Assembly (NCBI GenBank): GCA_050015055.1
Contig: JBEKCD010000015.1
Location: 17,291-81,290, forward strand
Reading direction: 5' to 3'
Length of the DNA stretch: 64,000 nucleotides
Source: JBEKCD01 sp050015055
GTDB taxonomy: Archaea > Thermoproteota > Bathyarchaeia > Bathyarchaeales > Bathycorpusculaceae
Shown: one piece after another, positions 1 to 8,391 of the stretch
Position numbering within the stretch: the first letter of the stretch is position 1
Layout of the letters: every line of letters begins with the position of its first letter
Position numbers and translations under genes: made by a program
The notes under the pieces: model-generated
Seen by the model: the letters and a program-made list of their open reading frames with translations, nothing else
Databases searched by the model: none
Told to the model about the DNA's origin: nothing

Positions 1-277
1 AGTTGCTCAACAACCTAGGCGCGTTGTTGATGAGGAAATCTTGACGAGGGGTTGCCCAGGCGTGCGCTCTCACTGAGCATGTCTTTTGTGGCAATCAAGG
101 ATTATGCGAAAAAATAGATAAAGTCAAGAGCCTAATAGTTCACGGTCAATAATCGAGAAAACTGGCAGAAGCGCGCGCTAGTCCATGGTTTTGTAAGTCT
201 TAGCTATTACTTGGAACTAGCTCAAGGTTATGGCCTGTGATAGGATTGACGTTGTTGCAACTTGAGGTGTGATTGAA
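1..277. other. Left-edge non-coding stretch with a hairpin and a GCGCGCGC palindrome
   Basis: No convincing gene is visible. Positions 7-14 and 23-30 form a perfect 8-bp inverted repeat (TCAACAAC / GTTGTTGA). A frame open from base 2 reads about 24 codons to a TGA near 96 and could be the end of a gene outside the window, but nothing in it is recognisable. GCGCGCGC lies at 171-178. Confidence 0.4.
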
Positions 278-637
278 ATGCAGGCAACCGACGTGGAGAA
301 GGCAGACAGGGCCTTGAGCGATTTGAGAGCTGGCTTCACACTTTCCATCGTTTCAATCGTCTGTTTGGTGGCAAGCATGAGCATGGTTTTCTTGTTGTAT
401 TGGGGCTTCCTGGTCAGCCCAGTTTTATCCCCAGTTTTATACCTCGGCCCAGTTTTGTACGTCACCCCAGTTTTTTACGTTTATGCGGTGGTGAAGCGCG
501 CAAACGGATGGAAGTTGCTGGGCTTTCGTAGCACGAGATACGCGCTGTTGGGCTGCGGCGCATTCATAGTTGTTTACCCGTTTCTGGGGCTTGGGCAGTG
601 GCTGCTGGTGTTTTACGGGGCTGAGGAACTGGCCTGA
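278..637 (+). CDS. Hypothetical membrane protein, N-terminal part of an interrupted ORF
   Basis: The frame encodes about 119 residues with hydrophobic segments near residues 20-60 and 83-110. I chose the ATG at 278 because GAGGTG ends 8 nt before it; a GTG at 269 in the same frame is the alternative. The middle carries four imperfect copies of a Pro-Val-Leu-Tyr unit (SPVLSPVLYLGPVLY). The frame ends at TGA 635-637 and stays open afterwards to 910, so this and the next entry are probably one membrane protein split by a single stop. The family is not recognised. Confidence 0.45.
   Translation: MQATDVEKADRALSDLRAGFTLSIVSIVCLVASMSMVFLLYWGFLVSPVLSPVLYLGPVLYVTPVFYVYAVVKRANGWKLLGFRSTRYALLGCGAFIVVYPFLGLGQWLLVFYGAEELA
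418..477 (+). repeat. Short tandem repeat inside a membrane ORF
   Basis: Four near-copies of CCCAGTTTTAT/GTAC, spaced 13-18 nt, encode the repeated PVL(Y) motif. This looks like slippage or duplication within a transmembrane segment. Confidence 0.6.
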
Positions 638-646
638 CTGGTTCCT

Positions 647-910
647 TTGGCACTCTGGGCCTTGTACACGTGTGTTGAGAACAACAGTCTCAGAATACTC
701 GGCAGAAACCTAGGCATGAACTTAAAGCCTGAAAGAGTTTTCGCTCTGATTGGAATACTCAGCGCAGTCATGGGATACTACTTTTCACCTTCTTACCCAA
801 TCATGTTTTTTTTGCCGCTCTTCCCAGCTCTGTTCGCGTCTCCCTTTCTGATAGCCTCTTGTATCCTCACCATCAGAGAATTGAAAATCAAGCGCGCGCG
901 CTTAGGGTAA
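647..910 (+). pseudogene. Continuation of the membrane ORF after an in-frame TGA
   Basis: It is in the same frame as the preceding ORF, separated only by TGA 635-637 and three codons. It encodes two or three further hydrophobic segments (around MGYYFSPSYPIMFFLPLF) and ends in a basic tail. Its only local start is a weak TTG at 647 without a ribosome-binding site. Likely explanations are a nonsense mutation, a sequencing error or readthrough. The last codons run into the palindrome at 892-901. Confidence 0.4.
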
Positions 911-922
911 AAGTTTTAATCT
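910..922 (+). promoter_or_regulatory. TATA-like promoter of the MFS gene
   Basis: AAAAGTTTTAATC is centred about 27 nt before the ATG at 946, which predicts a leaderless or nearly leaderless mRNA. Confidence 0.5.
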
Positions 923-945
923 TACTTTGACGAGGTTTTCTGGCT

Positions 946-2133
946 ATGTGGCGGCTGGGGTTCTTCTTCCACGAAATGGCCTTCGCATTACTGTCCATTT
1001 TCCTGCCGCTGTACTTACTCATAATCGACTCCAAGAACGGATTATTCTATGTTGGAGTCATCACCGCTATCGCCCTTTTCGCGGCCATCCCTGCTTCGTT
1101 CGTCTGGGGATATTTATGCGACAAGACGCGACACTACAAACGTTATATTCTCCTTGCGTTGCTCGGCTCGACCGTCATGATATATCTCTTCACTTTCACG
1201 ACGTACATGCCTTTGCTTATTGTGCTCTACGCTGTAATGTCGATTTTTCACGTTGCCCATGAAGCTCCGAAAAATGTTCTCATCTCTGAACTGTATTCAC
1301 ATCAAGACTGGGAGAGGAACTTCGCCTTTTACGAAGGACTCACGGAAGTTGGATCAATGATAGGCTTAGTGTTAGGCTTCTTCGCTTCATTCTACGGGTT
1401 CGGCCCAACGAGCACGCTTTATCTTGTTGCAGGACTGAACTTCGTGGCATTCGTTCTTTCCGCTATATTCGTGGTGGACCCCCCCATGATTTTTGAGAGA
1501 AGCTTGGTGAGCATTGAGAAGACTGTGGGCTTCGCGTCTCACGGTGTTTTTGTAGCTTCTAGAATGATGGACGGTATAGGTTTGGATGAGAAATTGAAAA
1601 GAGAGAACGTCACAGCCTTCTGCTTCGGGCTGGTGCTTTTCTCGCTTGCCACGAGCATACTGTTTACTCCGATGCCCGTGTTTGTGGACAGCATCGCCCC
1701 GGCTGGCTTCGTCTTCGCGATTTTCGTGCTCAGTTCCGGGGGGGCTATAGGGGGCTACGTATTGGCTGGAAAAAGGGCGCAGGAGTCAACTGGAAAAGCC
1801 CACGTAGCCAGACTAGTGCTGTTTCGAAGCCTGCTTGCCTTCGTACTTCTCGCCGCCTTGAGTCTGTCATCTTTTAACGTTGTGTTGACTACCGGAATTC
1901 TGGTCGTTATGGGATTTCTCTTTGCGGTCTTTATGGTGAGCATTCTTGCTCTGTCTATGGAGCTTATACCGGCAGGCAAAGCGGGTCTGATCAATGTTCT
2001 GATAGGGCTGGGAGGAGCTTTCGGCTCGTTTATTGGCCCTTTCATCGCTCAGGCTTCGGGTTTCCTTCAGGTTTTTGTTGTGGCCGGTGCAATATTCTTC
2101 GCTGCCTTCGTCTTCTTCAAGATGTTCGCATAG
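946..2133 (+). CDS. Major facilitator superfamily transporter
   Basis: This 395-residue protein has about 12 hydrophobic helices, the usual MFS length. The loop after helix 2 reads WGYLCDKTRHYKR, matching MFS motif A (G-x3-D-K/R). A polar stretch near residues 180-220 (through RMMDGIGLDEKLKRE) would be the central cytoplasmic loop joining two six-helix halves. A secondary carrier in the plasma membrane is expected; the substrate cannot be read from sequence. The start is supported by the TATA box one turn of transcription upstream. The gene converges on the Fae-Hps gene with a 27-bp gap, too short for a separate terminator. Confidence 0.85.
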   Translation: MWRLGFFFHEMAFALLSIFLPLYLLIIDSKNGLFYVGVITAIALFAAIPASFVWGYLCDKTRHYKRYILLALLGSTVMIYLFTFTTYMPLLIVLYAVMSIFHVAHEAPKNVLISELYSHQDWERNFAFYEGLTEVGSMIGLVLGFFASFYGFGPTSTLYLVAGLNFVAFVLSAIFVVDPPMIFERSLVSIEKTVGFASHGVFVASRMMDGIGLDEKLKRENVTAFCFGLVLFSLATSILFTPMPVFVDSIAPAGFVFAIFVLSSGGAIGGYVLAGKRAQESTGKAHVARLVLFRSLLAFVLLAALSLSSFNVVLTTGILVVMGFLFAVFMVSILALSMELIPAGKAGLINVLIGLGGAFGSFIGPFIAQASGFLQVFVVAGAIFFAAFVFFKMFA

Positions 2134-2160
2134 GCAGGAGAAGAAAAAGCGGACAGATGC

Positions 2161-3615
2161 TTATTCGACATGGACTCTGAACAGATCGATGTCTTCTCGC
2201 ATTTCTGGTGTTGCTTCCAGGAAGTCTCTGACTGCGCGTTCAACGTCCTTTGACTGGGTTATGTATCGTCCGACGATGATTATATCTGCGCCTTTCTGCA
2301 ACGCTTCCTGGGCTGTTTCTGGCACTATTCCGCCTGCTACGGCGATGAGGAATTTCTTGTCCTTGAAGGTTTGACGTATTTCTGGAATGATCTCCATTCC
2401 GTGCGTTCTTCCGGTTTCCTGGTCTATTCCTCTGTGCAGGACTACTATGTCTGGAAATTCTTTGAGAGATTTGAGCTTCTTGAGGGGGTCTTCGACGTTG
2501 AGCATGTCCACGACTCCGTAAGTTGCCAGTCTTTTTGCTTCGTGGATGAACGCGTCGAGGGTTTCAGCCGGTGCAAGTCCAGAGGCTACTACAGCGTCCG
2601 CGGTTTCGTCGTAGGCGAGGTCAACTTCGACTTTTCCAACGTCCAATGTTTTCAGATCTGCAACGAAGAACATGCTCTTGGCCGTTTCTCTGAGTTCGTT
2701 TATCACTTTTGTTCCGTATCTCTTGATGAGCGGGGTGCCCACTTCGATGATTATCCTGTCGCTTCCAGGCAGCAGAGCTATGATCCTTTTTGCACTGTCC
2801 AAATCGGGGTTGTCGAGTGAAATCTGCAGGTACGGCGGTCTCCATAAACGCGGCACCTTGAACCCCATTATCGGATGTTTGCCTCTGTCCTTGTCGTAGA
2901 GGATCTTCTCCAGCGGCGGATACTTCGTCAGGGCTCGTTTCAAGGCCAGCTTCGTGGCTCCGTAATTGTAATGGTAGATCTTTCGAAAATCGGTTGCTGC
3001 CGGATGAACAAAGACGCTGCACACGATGACCCAATCATCGATCTTGTCGGTTGGAATTATCCCGTCTTCCACTGCGTCTGCAACAGCCTTCGCCACAGCA
3101 GCCTGAGCGGGGCCGAAGATCTTGTTCACATCCTCCATGTTCTTCGTGGTGACTTTAGGCACGAGAAGTGTGTGCGGTTTGGGCGGAAGGTTGGGACGTA
3201 TGACCGCCAAGAGCGGGGTGTGCCCTGCCGAAAGGCTGCACATGCCTTGCGCAAATGCGTCTCCAACGGGCCCGTATTTGTCACCTATCAGAAGATCGAT
3301 GTGTGCAACTTCGTTCCCTTCTCCGACAAGTGCTTCTCCAATCAAATAGACTTTCCCTGTTGCGTCTCCATATGTCGACACGATGTCTGTCGGAAGACTG
3401 TCTGATATCTCTTTGAAATCAACATTAAACTCCTTGAGCCAAGCATAAAGGGTGTCCCTGTGTATGTTCAAGACTTCAGCTGTTCCGAGAACTGTAGGTT
3501 TTGTCGGTTTGACCTTTGGGACACCGCGGTCTTCGGCAGCCTTCTTCGCAGCTTCTAGGAGCATGTCGACAAACTCTTCCCTTGTTTCAGGCTTCCTAAC
3601 ATTGTGTTCCGACAT
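2161..3615 (-). CDS. fae-hps: Formaldehyde-activating enzyme / 3-hexulose-6-phosphate synthase fusion with N-terminal HTH
   Basis: The protein has about 484 residues. Fae covers roughly residues 75-235: GEALVGEGNEVAHIDLLIG contains the expected catalytic His. Hps covers roughly residues 250-484, with ADLKTLDVGKVEVDLAYD and the phosphate-binding VAGGIVPETAQEAL...GADIIIVGRYIT. Fae condenses formaldehyde with tetrahydromethanopterin. Hps interconverts formaldehyde plus ribulose-5-phosphate with hexulose-6-phosphate; in archaea the pair typically supplies pentose phosphate while trapping the released formaldehyde. About 60 extra N-terminal residues carry a helix-turn-helix-like segment (TVLGTAEVLNIHRDTLYAWL), not part of the usual bifunctional enzyme. 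A TATA box at 3652-3659 would start transcription near 3628, favouring ATG 3615 over ATG 3630. Confidence 0.93.
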   Translation of the reverse strand: MSEHNVRKPETREEFVDMLLEAAKKAAEDRGVPKVKPTKPTVLGTAEVLNIHRDTLYAWLKEFNVDFKEISDSLPTDIVSTYGDATGKVYLIGEALVGEGNEVAHIDLLIGDKYGPVGDAFAQGMCSLSAGHTPLLAVIRPNLPPKPHTLLVPKVTTKNMEDVNKIFGPAQAAVAKAVADAVEDGIIPTDKIDDWVIVCSVFVHPAATDFRKIYHYNYGATKLALKRALTKYPPLEKILYDKDRGKHPIMGFKVPRLWRPPYLQISLDNPDLDSAKRIIALLPGSDRIIIEVGTPLIKRYGTKVINELRETAKSMFFVADLKTLDVGKVEVDLAYDETADAVVASGLAPAETLDAFIHEAKRLATYGVVDMLNVEDPLKKLKSLKEFPDIVVLHRGIDQETGRTHGMEIIPEIRQTFKDKKFLIAVAGGIVPETAQEALQKGADIIIVGRYITQSKDVERAVRDFLEATPEMREDIDLFRVHVE

Positions 3616-3651
3616 TTGCTCATCACACACGCTATTTGGATGTATAGGTGG

Positions 3652-3659
3652 TATATAAG
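3652..3659 (-). promoter_or_regulatory. TATA box of fae-hps
   Basis: On the minus strand CTTATATA is centred near 3655. Transcription about 26 nt downstream would give a leader of roughly 13 nt before ATG 3615. Confidence 0.5.
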
Positions 3660-3944
3660 ACTGTCGGAAGCATTCCGGAAAAAGCTCAAATGAGCGGGTA
3701 GTTCAGCATTTAAGTGTCGAGCCACGCTAGGTGATGGAAGCTTTTTCGGCATGCTGGTGACGTTGTCTGTAGGTGCGCTGAGGAGGGTGGGTGAACTGTC
3801 TGGGGCTCAACTGTGCTATAGTTGAACAGGCGGACTTGTGTGCTGTCGGCCGTTGTTTTGATGTGGACATGGGTGTGTTATCGCTAAGTCTATATACTTT
3901 GAGATATTGTAAGAGGGTTAAAACCGGTTTGCGGAGCTGGTCTT

Positions 3945-4136
3945 GTGGAATGGAAGGGGCTCGCGTGTTTGCTCGTTGTTATCCTAGGAATCATCTTGTT
4001 CTTGTATGGGGCAAACTATTATAATAATATCGTCGGCTGGGCTGGGGTTTACTTGTTTTTCGGCGGAATCGTGGCGTACGTGTTGTTGAGGGTGTTTTGG
4101 CATCGGGCAAAGAGTGTGTCTGATCAGAAACCGTAG
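3945..4136 (+). CDS. Small two-helix membrane protein
   Basis: The frame gives 63 residues from a GTG start, with two hydrophobic helices (about residues 5-25 and 31-52) and a charged C-terminus. No family is recognised. The last 13 bases overlap the end of the convergent carboxypeptidase gene. The GTG follows a GGAGCTGG stretch that may act as a ribosome-binding site. It could be a spurious frame, but the regular helix-loop-helix hydrophobicity argues for a real gene. Confidence 0.5.
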   Translation: MEWKGLACLLVVILGIILFLYGANYYNNIVGWAGVYLFFGGIVAYVLLRVFWHRAKSVSDQKP

Positions 4137-5659
4137 AGTTCGGAGAATTTCATGTTCAGGTAGCCCAGGTATGGTTTTACGTTTATTTCTGTTCCTGTGA
4201 TTTTCTTGATTAGGTCGGGGGGGTCGTAGAGGTTTCCTTGGCTGTGAATGTTTTTGATTAGCCAGGCTTTTGCTTCGTTGAAGTTGCCTTTCGTGAGTTG
4301 TTTTCGCCAGTCTGGCTGAGTCTTCTCCATTGTTGTGAGTAATTGTCCGTCGTAGATGTTGCCCAGTGCGTAGCTTGGGAAATAGCCGTACAGGCCGCTG
4401 GCCCAGTGTGTGTCTTGCATTACGCCTTCCGAGTCGTTTTCGATTTTTAGGCCTAGGTATTCTTTGTACTTTTGGTTCCATGTTTCTGGGAGTTCCTTGA
4501 CTGTTATTTTGTCGGCGAAGAGGTCGCGTTCGATGTTGAACCTTATGATTATGTGCAGTCCGTAGGTGACTTCGTCTGCTTCAACGCGGATTTTTGAGGG
4601 TTTGACCTGGTTTATTGCGTGGACAAACTTGTCTAGGTTCAAGCCTGAGAGCGTGCTGCCGCCGGCTTCTTTGAGCTTTGGCAGGAAGTAGGTCCAGAAC
4701 TCGCGGGATCGGCCCACGACGTTTTCGACGAAACGGGATTGTGACTCGTGGAAACCGCTTGAAACGCCGCTGCCGACAGGCTGGTACATCCATTCTTGCT
4801 TGAGGTTCTGTTCGTACATGGCGTGTCCTGCTTCGTGCAAGACAGAGAAGATTGAGGATGCGAAGAGATCCTCGTAATAGTGCGTTGTTATTCTAACATC
4901 GTCGTAGTAGCCTGTTGTGAAGGGGTGTTCGGTGGGGTCGATTCTTCCTCCTGCTCGTTTTGATGTCACATCGTAGCCGACGGCCTCGGCAAGCGCCACG
5001 GCGATTTTGTGTTGCGCGTCTATGGGGACCTTGTGTTTCAGAACGCTTAGATCCGGCTGTTTCGGCGCAGTTTCGCATTTCTTCAGAACCTTAACCAGCC
5101 CTTCTCTGAGTTCATCGAAGATTTTGGTAATTGCTTTGGCGGTCATCTTGGGTTCGAAGATGTCTATCATCGCATCGTAGGGTGTTGCCGTCTCTTTTAC
5201 CTTCATCAAAATGTCCGCGGCCTTCTTCTCCAGTTCAACGAGTTTCTCAAGCTCTGGTCTGAACATGGCATAGTTCTTGGCCGCTTTCGCCTTCTTCCAC
5301 GTGTCAATGGACAAAGCCTGCTGTTTTGCAATCGCTGCAACGAGTTCTTCTGGAAGCTTCGTCTGTTCGTCGTAGCGTTTCTGTATGAGGTAAACGTTTC
5401 TCTTCTGCACCTGATCAAGCTTGTCGTGCTCTGGGCTTCGCTTAATCTTCTGCAGTAGTGCTCCAATCGCCGGGTCAGTGCTCATCTTGTGCTCCAATAC
5501 GCTGAGCAAGGAGAGTTGTTGACTGCGCAGGTTGATACCCTTCGGGGGCATCATCGTCTCCATATCCCAGCTAATCATGGATTCCGCTGACATCAAAATA
5601 GCAAGTTCCTTGGCTTTCTCCATCAGCGCATTATAGTCTGACACTACATTTCCAGCCAT
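4124..5659 (-). CDS. M32 family carboxypeptidase (carboxypeptidase Taq type)
   Basis: At 511 residues it has the usual length for this metallocarboxypeptidase. The zinc site HEAGH lies near residue 274 (VLHEAGHAMYEQ). Other M32 signatures are HPFTTGYYDDVRITT upstream of the zinc motif and HESQSRFVEN downstream. The enzyme removes C-terminal amino acids from peptides in the cytoplasm, working with other peptidases in protein turnover. There is no signal peptide. It stands alone, reading convergently with the small membrane protein; a 290-bp gap with a GCGCGC palindrome at 5732 separates it from the divergent PH-like gene. Confidence 0.95.
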   Translation of the reverse strand: MAGNVVSDYNALMEKAKELAILMSAESMISWDMETMMPPKGINLRSQQLSLLSVLEHKMSTDPAIGALLQKIKRSPEHDKLDQVQKRNVYLIQKRYDEQTKLPEELVAAIAKQQALSIDTWKKAKAAKNYAMFRPELEKLVELEKKAADILMKVKETATPYDAMIDIFEPKMTAKAITKIFDELREGLVKVLKKCETAPKQPDLSVLKHKVPIDAQHKIAVALAEAVGYDVTSKRAGGRIDPTEHPFTTGYYDDVRITTHYYEDLFASSIFSVLHEAGHAMYEQNLKQEWMYQPVGSGVSSGFHESQSRFVENVVGRSREFWTYFLPKLKEAGGSTLSGLNLDKFVHAINQVKPSKIRVEADEVTYGLHIIIRFNIERDLFADKITVKELPETWNQKYKEYLGLKIENDSEGVMQDTHWASGLYGYFPSYALGNIYDGQLLTTMEKTQPDWRKQLTKGNFNEAKAWLIKNIHSQGNLYDPPDLIKKITGTEINVKPYLGYLNMKFSELYGF

Positions 5660-5951
5660 TGATTTCCACCTTCAACCAAGAAGACTACTCGATAGGGTAG
5701 AGCTTGTATTTGAGTTTTGAGTTCGGCAAGTGCGCGCTATCTTGGGCTACTATTGCTTAGGAATGGATTCATGTTTTTCCAGCTTAAACTAGGTCGCGCT
5801 CACTAGCATCAGAAATGGTTTAGTGAGTGTTCAACCAATCCTTAACGGCAGAGGTCAGCGTGCGCACGTGAGCACAAGCCGCTTTTCTAGACTCGGGGGG
5901 TCGAGCCAAAAGGCAAATATCGTTAGAATCTCGTATAGTTGGTTGATAGTT

Positions 5952-6338
5952 ATGTCTGCCCCTGATGATTTGAAAAACCTACTTGGCCCAGACGAGAAGG
6001 TTGAGTTGTACATTCCGCAGAAGATCTATCATCCTAAGATCAACATCGACTCTGTGGTCATTACGAATGAGCGGATAATTCTGCGGCACCCGCACGCGCT
6101 TGGGTTGAAGAAGGATTACACCGATTATAATTACAGGGACGTCGCAAACGTAGTGTTGGACAAGGGAATAATGCGGTCAACCATCAAGCTGACGCTGAGG
6201 TTCGGAGGAGAACCGCTGTCTTTGAACGACCTACCCAACGCGGACGCAGAAAAAGCCTACGCAGTCATCAGGGAGAATGTAGACAGGTTCCAAGCGCCTC
6301 CTTCAACTGGATACGCCAGTGACCTTCCGCCCAGATAA
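5952..6338 (+). CDS. PH-like domain protein
   Basis: A compact protein of about 128 residues that reads as one bacterial-type pleckstrin-homology fold: strands through KVELYIPQKIYHPKINIDSVVITNERII, then a central pair and a C-terminal helix (DAEKAYAVIRENVDRF). The pattern VVITNERIILR is typical of such domains, which usually bind membranes or proteins. The open frame extends upstream to 5823, but ATG 5952 fits the domain boundary, so I start there. The function is unknown. It lies directly before the flavin reductase gene, with a GCGCGC palindrome in the 35-bp gap. Confidence 0.7.
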   Translation: MSAPDDLKNLLGPDEKVELYIPQKIYHPKINIDSVVITNERIILRHPHALGLKKDYTDYNYRDVANVVLDKGIMRSTIKLTLRFGGEPLSLNDLPNADAEKAYAVIRENVDRFQAPPSTGYASDLPPR

Positions 6339-6373
6339 CGTGCGCGCTTTAGTGTTTGTTGGGTGGCCATAAG

Positions 6374-6967
6374 ATGTCTAATGTTAGGATGAGAAAAGAA
6401 ATGGGGGACAAAATCGATTTGGGGGCTAAGGTTCCGTCATATCCGATGCCTGTGGTTTTGGTTGGGGCAAAGGTTAAGGGGAAGGCAAATTTCTTGGCTG
6501 TTGCGTGGTTTACGGTTGCGGCGCATACACCGCTGAAGGTGGCTGTTGCGCTGAATAAGGCTCACTACACGAATCAAGGTGTAAAAGAGAACAAAACGTT
6601 TAGCGTCTGTGTACCTTCAGAGGATATGATAGAAGCTACTGATTATTGTGGGCTGTTCTCAGGATCCAAGGTAGACAAATCTAGGGTCTTTGACGTGTTT
6701 TATGGCAAGTTGAAGACTGCCCCTATGATAACGAAGTGTCCGGTGAATGTCGAATGTAGCCTGGACAAGGTTATAGATGATGGCTCACACGAGATGTTCA
6801 TCGGAGAAATCGTATCCACGTACACAGAAAAAAAGTACATGACAGATGAGGCTGTTGACCTCAGAAAGACCAGACCATTCCTATTATCACTGAACGACCG
6901 GCAATACTACGCGCTTGGTGAACCTGAAGCAAAAGCTTGGACTGCAGGCAAGAATTATAAACCATGA
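6374..6967 (+). CDS. Flavin reductase-like (FMN-binding split barrel) protein
   Basis: The 197-residue protein matches the flavin reductase/flavoredoxin family: KVPSYPMPVVLVGAKVKGKANFLAVAW is the opening split-barrel strand and loop, and NKTFSVCVPSEDMIEATDYCG is the central conserved segment. These proteins bind FMN and reduce flavin or pass electrons using NAD(P)H. Start ATG 6374 follows GGTGG by about 8 nt; upstream TTG codons in the same frame are less likely. No redox partner is adjacent, so the physiological acceptor is unknown. Confidence 0.88.
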   Translation: MSNVRMRKEMGDKIDLGAKVPSYPMPVVLVGAKVKGKANFLAVAWFTVAAHTPLKVAVALNKAHYTNQGVKENKTFSVCVPSEDMIEATDYCGLFSGSKVDKSRVFDVFYGKLKTAPMITKCPVNVECSLDKVIDDGSHEMFIGEIVSTYTEKKYMTDEAVDLRKTRPFLLSLNDRQYYALGEPEAKAWTAGKNYKP

Positions 6968-7027
6968 AGCGCACGCGACCTGGAGACGAAACGTTCTAAC
7001 AGTAATGGAAAGCAGAAGGGCCAACGT

Positions 7028-8020
7028 TTAATCTTTTCCCGCTGGTGACCGGTGAGGTGAAGAATTCGAACGTGCAGTGCTTGCTCTTTCTCGAAGATCG
7101 GTGCACATGTGACAGATGTTGTAATATCCCTCAGGCCTTGGCTCGATGCCTCTCTTCTTTGCCCATTTTATCAGTCCGTCCATGCCTTTTTCGACTATTG
7201 ATTTGGATTCAGAAATTTTGAACGGGTCATAGTTCTCTAGGATGTCAATGATGTCAGATTTGAACGCGTTTCCGATGTGAAAATTCTCGCAGACAGCAAC
7301 TCTTCCGTCTGGTTCTATGGAAATTGTTTTGACTGAATCAAGCTTTTCCGTATAGGGCATCTCGCCGCATCTTCCCTTCGGCATCGGCGTTTTCGGCGGA
7401 AGGAATTCTGTTAGAGATGCGCGGGCTCTTCCTTTGGGCTGCACGCTGTTTCCTCCGCTCTCTTCCACCTGCAAGTTGCGGAGTTTCTGCAGGATTGTTT
7501 TGGTTCTGCGATTGTACTTGTTGTCATGATCCTTAGACACGACCCAACAAGGGTTCCAGCTTACGCGCTCGATTCCTGCTGCTATGAGTGAATTTGCGGT
7601 CTTCTTAACGGTCTTGAGCGGAGTGAATTGTTGATGAAAGCAGTCAACCGAGATTGAAACTTCAGTAACCCCGGATTTCGCGAGGTTCTGGGCGATTTCC
7701 CGGATCTTTTCTGCTCTTGTCGACCAGAAACCGTTCGTGATGACGTCTCGAACAGGAATACCCATTTTCTTTGCTTGTTCGTGGATTGCGCAGACGATCT
7801 CAGGATAGAGCAGAGGCTCTCCGCCAAACGTCATTATAGATTTTGGAGCATACGCTTGTCCGACCTTTCTGACAATCTCGACAGCCTTGTCCTTGTCAAC
7901 ATGACCTGGAAACTTCGCTTTCTCTTCTTCACTTTGTTGGCAGTGGCTACAGCTTGAGTTGCAGAGGTAGGTTACGACGAATTCGATTCGGTCTACAACC
8001 AGATATTTACCCAGACAAAT
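7028..8020 (-). CDS. Radical SAM protein with unresolved 5' end
   Basis: The frame includes CNSSCSHC, a CX3CX2C motif for the 4Fe-4S/SAM cluster, encoded around 7935-7960, followed by MTFGGEPLLYPE (the GGE motif). The C-terminal half has further cysteines (KGRCGEMPY, VAVCENFHIG, ICHMCTDL), suggesting a SPASM-like auxiliary-cluster region. An ATG exists at 7834, but starting there would remove the cluster motif. The open frame reaches back to TAG 8027-8029; between it and the cluster there is no ATG, GTG or TTG, only ATT 8020 or CTG 8014. Immediately before that TAG is an in-frame ATG (8030-8032) sitting just after the predicted transcription start. So either a non-AUG start is used, codon 2 is a nonsense mutation, or the TAG is read through. 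Substrate unknown. Confidence 0.8.
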   Translation of the reverse strand: MCLGKYLVVDRIEFVVTYLCNSSCSHCQQSEEEKAKFPGHVDKDKAVEIVRKVGQAYAPKSIMTFGGEPLLYPEIVCAIHEQAKKMGIPVRDVITNGFWSTRAEKIREIAQNLAKSGVTEVSISVDCFHQQFTPLKTVKKTANSLIAAGIERVSWNPCWVVSKDHDNKYNRRTKTILQKLRNLQVEESGGNSVQPKGRARASLTEFLPPKTPMPKGRCGEMPYTEKLDSVKTISIEPDGRVAVCENFHIGNAFKSDIIDILENYDPFKISESKSIVEKGMDGLIKWAKKRGIEPRPEGYYNICHMCTDLRERASTARSNSSPHRSPAGKD

Positions 8021-8057
8021 TGCCTTCTACATCTATTCGTAACAGAGCCAAGCTGGA

Positions 8058-8068
8058 CTATAACTTTT
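8058..8068 (-). promoter_or_regulatory. TATA-like promoter of the radical SAM gene
   Basis: On the minus strand AAAAGTTATAG is centred at 8063, predicting transcription from about 8037, five bases before the ATG-TAG at 8032-8027. Confidence 0.45.
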
Positions 8069-8129
8069 CTCCTGAGCAACTAGACATAGCGCGCGCTTGC
8101 ACCATAGCCCTGCAAAGTCGCTGCCTTTT

Positions 8130-8241
8130 TTTACTTGTAATGTCAGATGTAATCTGTAAATGTAACAAACCATGGAGAAAATCAGGCTGGAAGGCTGTTC
8201 AGAGTGGACTCGGCCTGTTTACTTGTAATGTCAGATGTAAT
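8130..8241 (+). repeat. Pair of 24-bp direct repeats 88 bp apart
   Basis: Positions 8130-8153 and 8218-8241 are identical: TTTACTTGTAATGTCAGATG then TAAT. Within and after copy 1 the unit TGTAA recurs (TGTAAT, TGTAAT, TGTAAA, TGTAAC). Two copies are too few for a CRISPR array. Operator sites or duplicated element ends are the simplest readings. Confidence 0.65.
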
Positions 8242-8391
8242 TTTCAATGTATGAGTCAGGGACTAGGTGGTGTTGCCCGCGGTACAAAGTCAGAGTGGTT
8301 AGGTCCGGCAGGCCTACTTGAAGGCGAGATACGATAGTCTGGGGTGGGAAAATTCTAGAGAACGGTTCGCGCGCTGAGCCGAATGCGTCTC

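Larger units (their letters stand above)
8027..8391. other. 365-bp intergenic region with promoter, direct repeats and two GCGCGC palindromes
   Basis: It holds the radical SAM promoter (8058-8068), palindromes at 8089-8096 and 8369-8374, and a 24-bp direct repeat in two copies. I found no gene on either strand. Confidence 0.6.

Noticed and set aside
635..637. Selenocysteine at the in-frame TGA
   Set aside because: No redox motif surrounds the TGA, and no SECIS-like element or selenoprotein gene is visible.
8130..8241. CRISPR array
   Set aside because: Only two copies with an 88-bp interval and no cas genes.
7775..8337. Plus-strand frames opposite the radical SAM start
   Set aside because: They are antisense to a gene with a clear CX3CX2C motif and contain the palindrome and direct repeats.
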